Shown here piece by piece: positions 33,277 through 34,291 of a stretch of 34,291 bases of DNA. Within the stretch, counting starts at the first letter, position 1. Each line of letters begins with the position of its first letter. The stretch spans positions 1 through 34,291 of the forward strand of contig JAQGNJ010000267.1 in the NCBI GenBank assembly GCA_028291885.1, given 5' to 3'. The translations under genes and the position numbers were made by a program. The DNA comes from Ramlibacter sp. GTDB taxonomy: Bacteria > Pseudomonadota > Gammaproteobacteria > Burkholderiales > Burkholderiaceae_C. A model generated the notes under the pieces. That model saw nothing but the letters and a program-made list of their open reading frames with translations, did not search any database and was not told where the DNA came from.

Positions 33277-34291
33277 ATGCGTTCAAGCCTGTCCATCGCC
33301 TCGAGCGAACGAAAGTTCCAGGCGCTCGCCGATTCGTCGCCCTTCGGGATCTTTCACACCGATGCGAAGGGCGCGGTGGTCTACAGCAACAGCACCTGGC
33401 AGGAGATCTCGGGACTGAGCGCGCAGGCCACGCTGGGCTTCGGCTGGAGCCAGGCGATCCATCCGGATGACCGGGAGGCGGTGTTCGCCGAATGGGAGCG
33501 AGCCACCGCCGCCGGCGTCGACGTCGACCGGACCTGCCGCACCCTGCACGCCGACGGATCGGTGCGCCACATCCACGTCAAGGCACGCGCCTTGAGCGCG
33601 CAAGCGGCCGGCGAAGCCGGCTATGTCGGCGTGACGCTGGACATCACGGAGCAGGTCGCAGCCCAAGAGAAGCTGCGGGCCAGCAACGTGCTGCTCAAGG
33701 CCATGCTGGCCAACCTGCCCTGCGGCATCAGCGTGTTCGGCCGCGACTTCGAACTGCTGATCGACAACCAGAAGTTCCGCCAGCTGATGGACCTGCCGGA
33801 GCACCTGTTCGAGGGACAGGCGGATTTCCGCAGCTTGAACATGTTCGACGCGCCGCGCCAGGAGCCGCAGGTGGCGCCCGAGGTCCGGGTGGCGCGCAAG
33901 GTCGGGCGCGCCCTCGATCCCGCCGCAAGCATGATCGAGGAGATCCGGCACGACGGGCGCGTGCTCGAGATCCGGCGCGCCCCCATGCCCGGGGGCGGCT
34001 TCGTCACCACCTACACCGACATCACCGTCCACAAGCGCGTCCTGCACTCGCTCCAGGTCGCCAAGGACGCGGCCGAACAGGCGGCCCTGGCCAAATCGAC
34101 CTTCCTGGCCACCATGAGCCACGAGATCCGCACCCCGATGAACGGCGTGATCGGCATGACCAGTCTGCTGCTGGAGACGCCGCTGACGGACGAACAGCGC
34201 GAGTTCACCGAGGTGATCCGCCAGAGCGGCGAGGGCCTGCTGGTGGTGATCAACGACATCCTGGACTACTCCAAGATCGAGTCGGGCAACA
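33277..34291 (+). CDS. PAS-PAS sensor histidine kinase, 3' end outside window
   Basis: Open frame running off the right edge; 338 residues are visible. Domains: PAS 1 about 10-115 ([20 protein letters not shown] and [12 protein letters not shown]), PAS 2 about 133-255 ([20 protein letters not shown] and [12 protein letters not shown]), then a HisKA dimerisation domain with phospho-acceptor His282 in [20 protein letters not shown]. The hairpin form with [20 protein letters not shown] and [12 protein letters not shown] is usual in hybrid kinases that carry receiver domains further on. There is no membrane segment, so a soluble sensor. The start ATG 33277 follows GAAAGGG. Cognate signal and regulator are not visible. 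Confidence 0.9.
   Translation, partial: MRSSLSIASSERKFQALADSSPFGIFHTDAKGAVVYSNSTWQEISGLSAQATLGFGWSQAIHPDDREAVFAEWERATAAGVDVDRTCRTLHADGSVRHIHVKARALSAQAAGEAGYVGVTLDITEQVAAQEKLRASNVLLKAMLANLPCGISVFGRDFELLIDNQKFRQLMDLPEHLFEGQADFRSLNMFDAPRQEPQVAPEVRVARKVGRALDPAASMIEEIRHDGRVLEIRRAPMPGGGFVTTYTDITVHKRVLHSLQVAKDAAEQAALAKSTFLATMSHEIRTPMNGVIGMTSLLLETPLTDEQREFTEVIRQSGEGLLVVINDILDYSKIESGN

Overview
The window looks like chromosome from a high-GC betaproteobacterium, most likely Burkholderiales/Comamonadaceae. The basis is the gene content and order: cheR-cheD-cheB after chemoreceptors, dapA-bamC-MBL hydrolase, topoisomerase IV genes split by a GNAT/transglycosylase/GGDEF trio, many orphan Bug-type and SsuABC-type solute receptors, and protocatechuate 4,5-cleavage genes. 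Base composition is evenly GC-rich. I see no insertion sequence, prophage, CRISPR array, tRNA or rRNA. Everything here is inferred from reading the sequence; no database search was run.

Layout. (1) 1-4432, plus strand: tail of a chemoreceptor, a complete chemoreceptor, then cheR, cheD and cheB, the methylation/deamidation arm of chemotaxis adaptation. (2) 4445-10040, minus strand, read right to left: an MFS carrier, a 43-residue membrane protein, a short-chain dehydrogenase, a small methyltransferase, dapA, bamC and an MBL-fold hydrolase, closely packed and probably in one or two transcripts. (3) 10320-17314, plus strand: parE, GNAT acetyltransferase, secreted lytic transglycosylase, membrane protein with a degenerate GGDEF domain, parC. 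(4) 17505-19251: an L,D-transpeptidase and an overlapping LytM/M23 lipoprotein, a peptidoglycan pair, followed by a truncated and frameshifted SRPBCC pseudogene.

(5) 19605-25376: a promoter and structured leader, then amidase, ABC ATPase, permease, periplasmic receptor and a PuuE-like NodB-fold hydrolase, with a convergent RidA-family gene. This reads as an import-and-hydrolysis route for an unidentified (perhaps cyclic) amide. (6) 25434-29000, minus strand: a transglutaminase-like protease and a fused circularly permuted ATP-grasp/alpha-E protein, a widespread pair of unknown substrate. (7) 29076-33122: a MarR-type regulator divergent from ligA-ligB-pobA-like-Bug receptor, an aromatic hydroxylation and ring-cleavage operon. 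(8) 33277 to the end: start of a PAS-PAS histidine kinase cut by the window edge.

The points most worth following are the pobA-like hydroxylase, which is collinear with the classical enzyme but changed at all three proton-relay positions; the PuuE/amidase/ABC cluster; the small protein at 8690-8821; the leaderless-looking divergent promoters around 10040-10320; and the kinase leader, where the ribosome binding site lies in a perfect inverted repeat.
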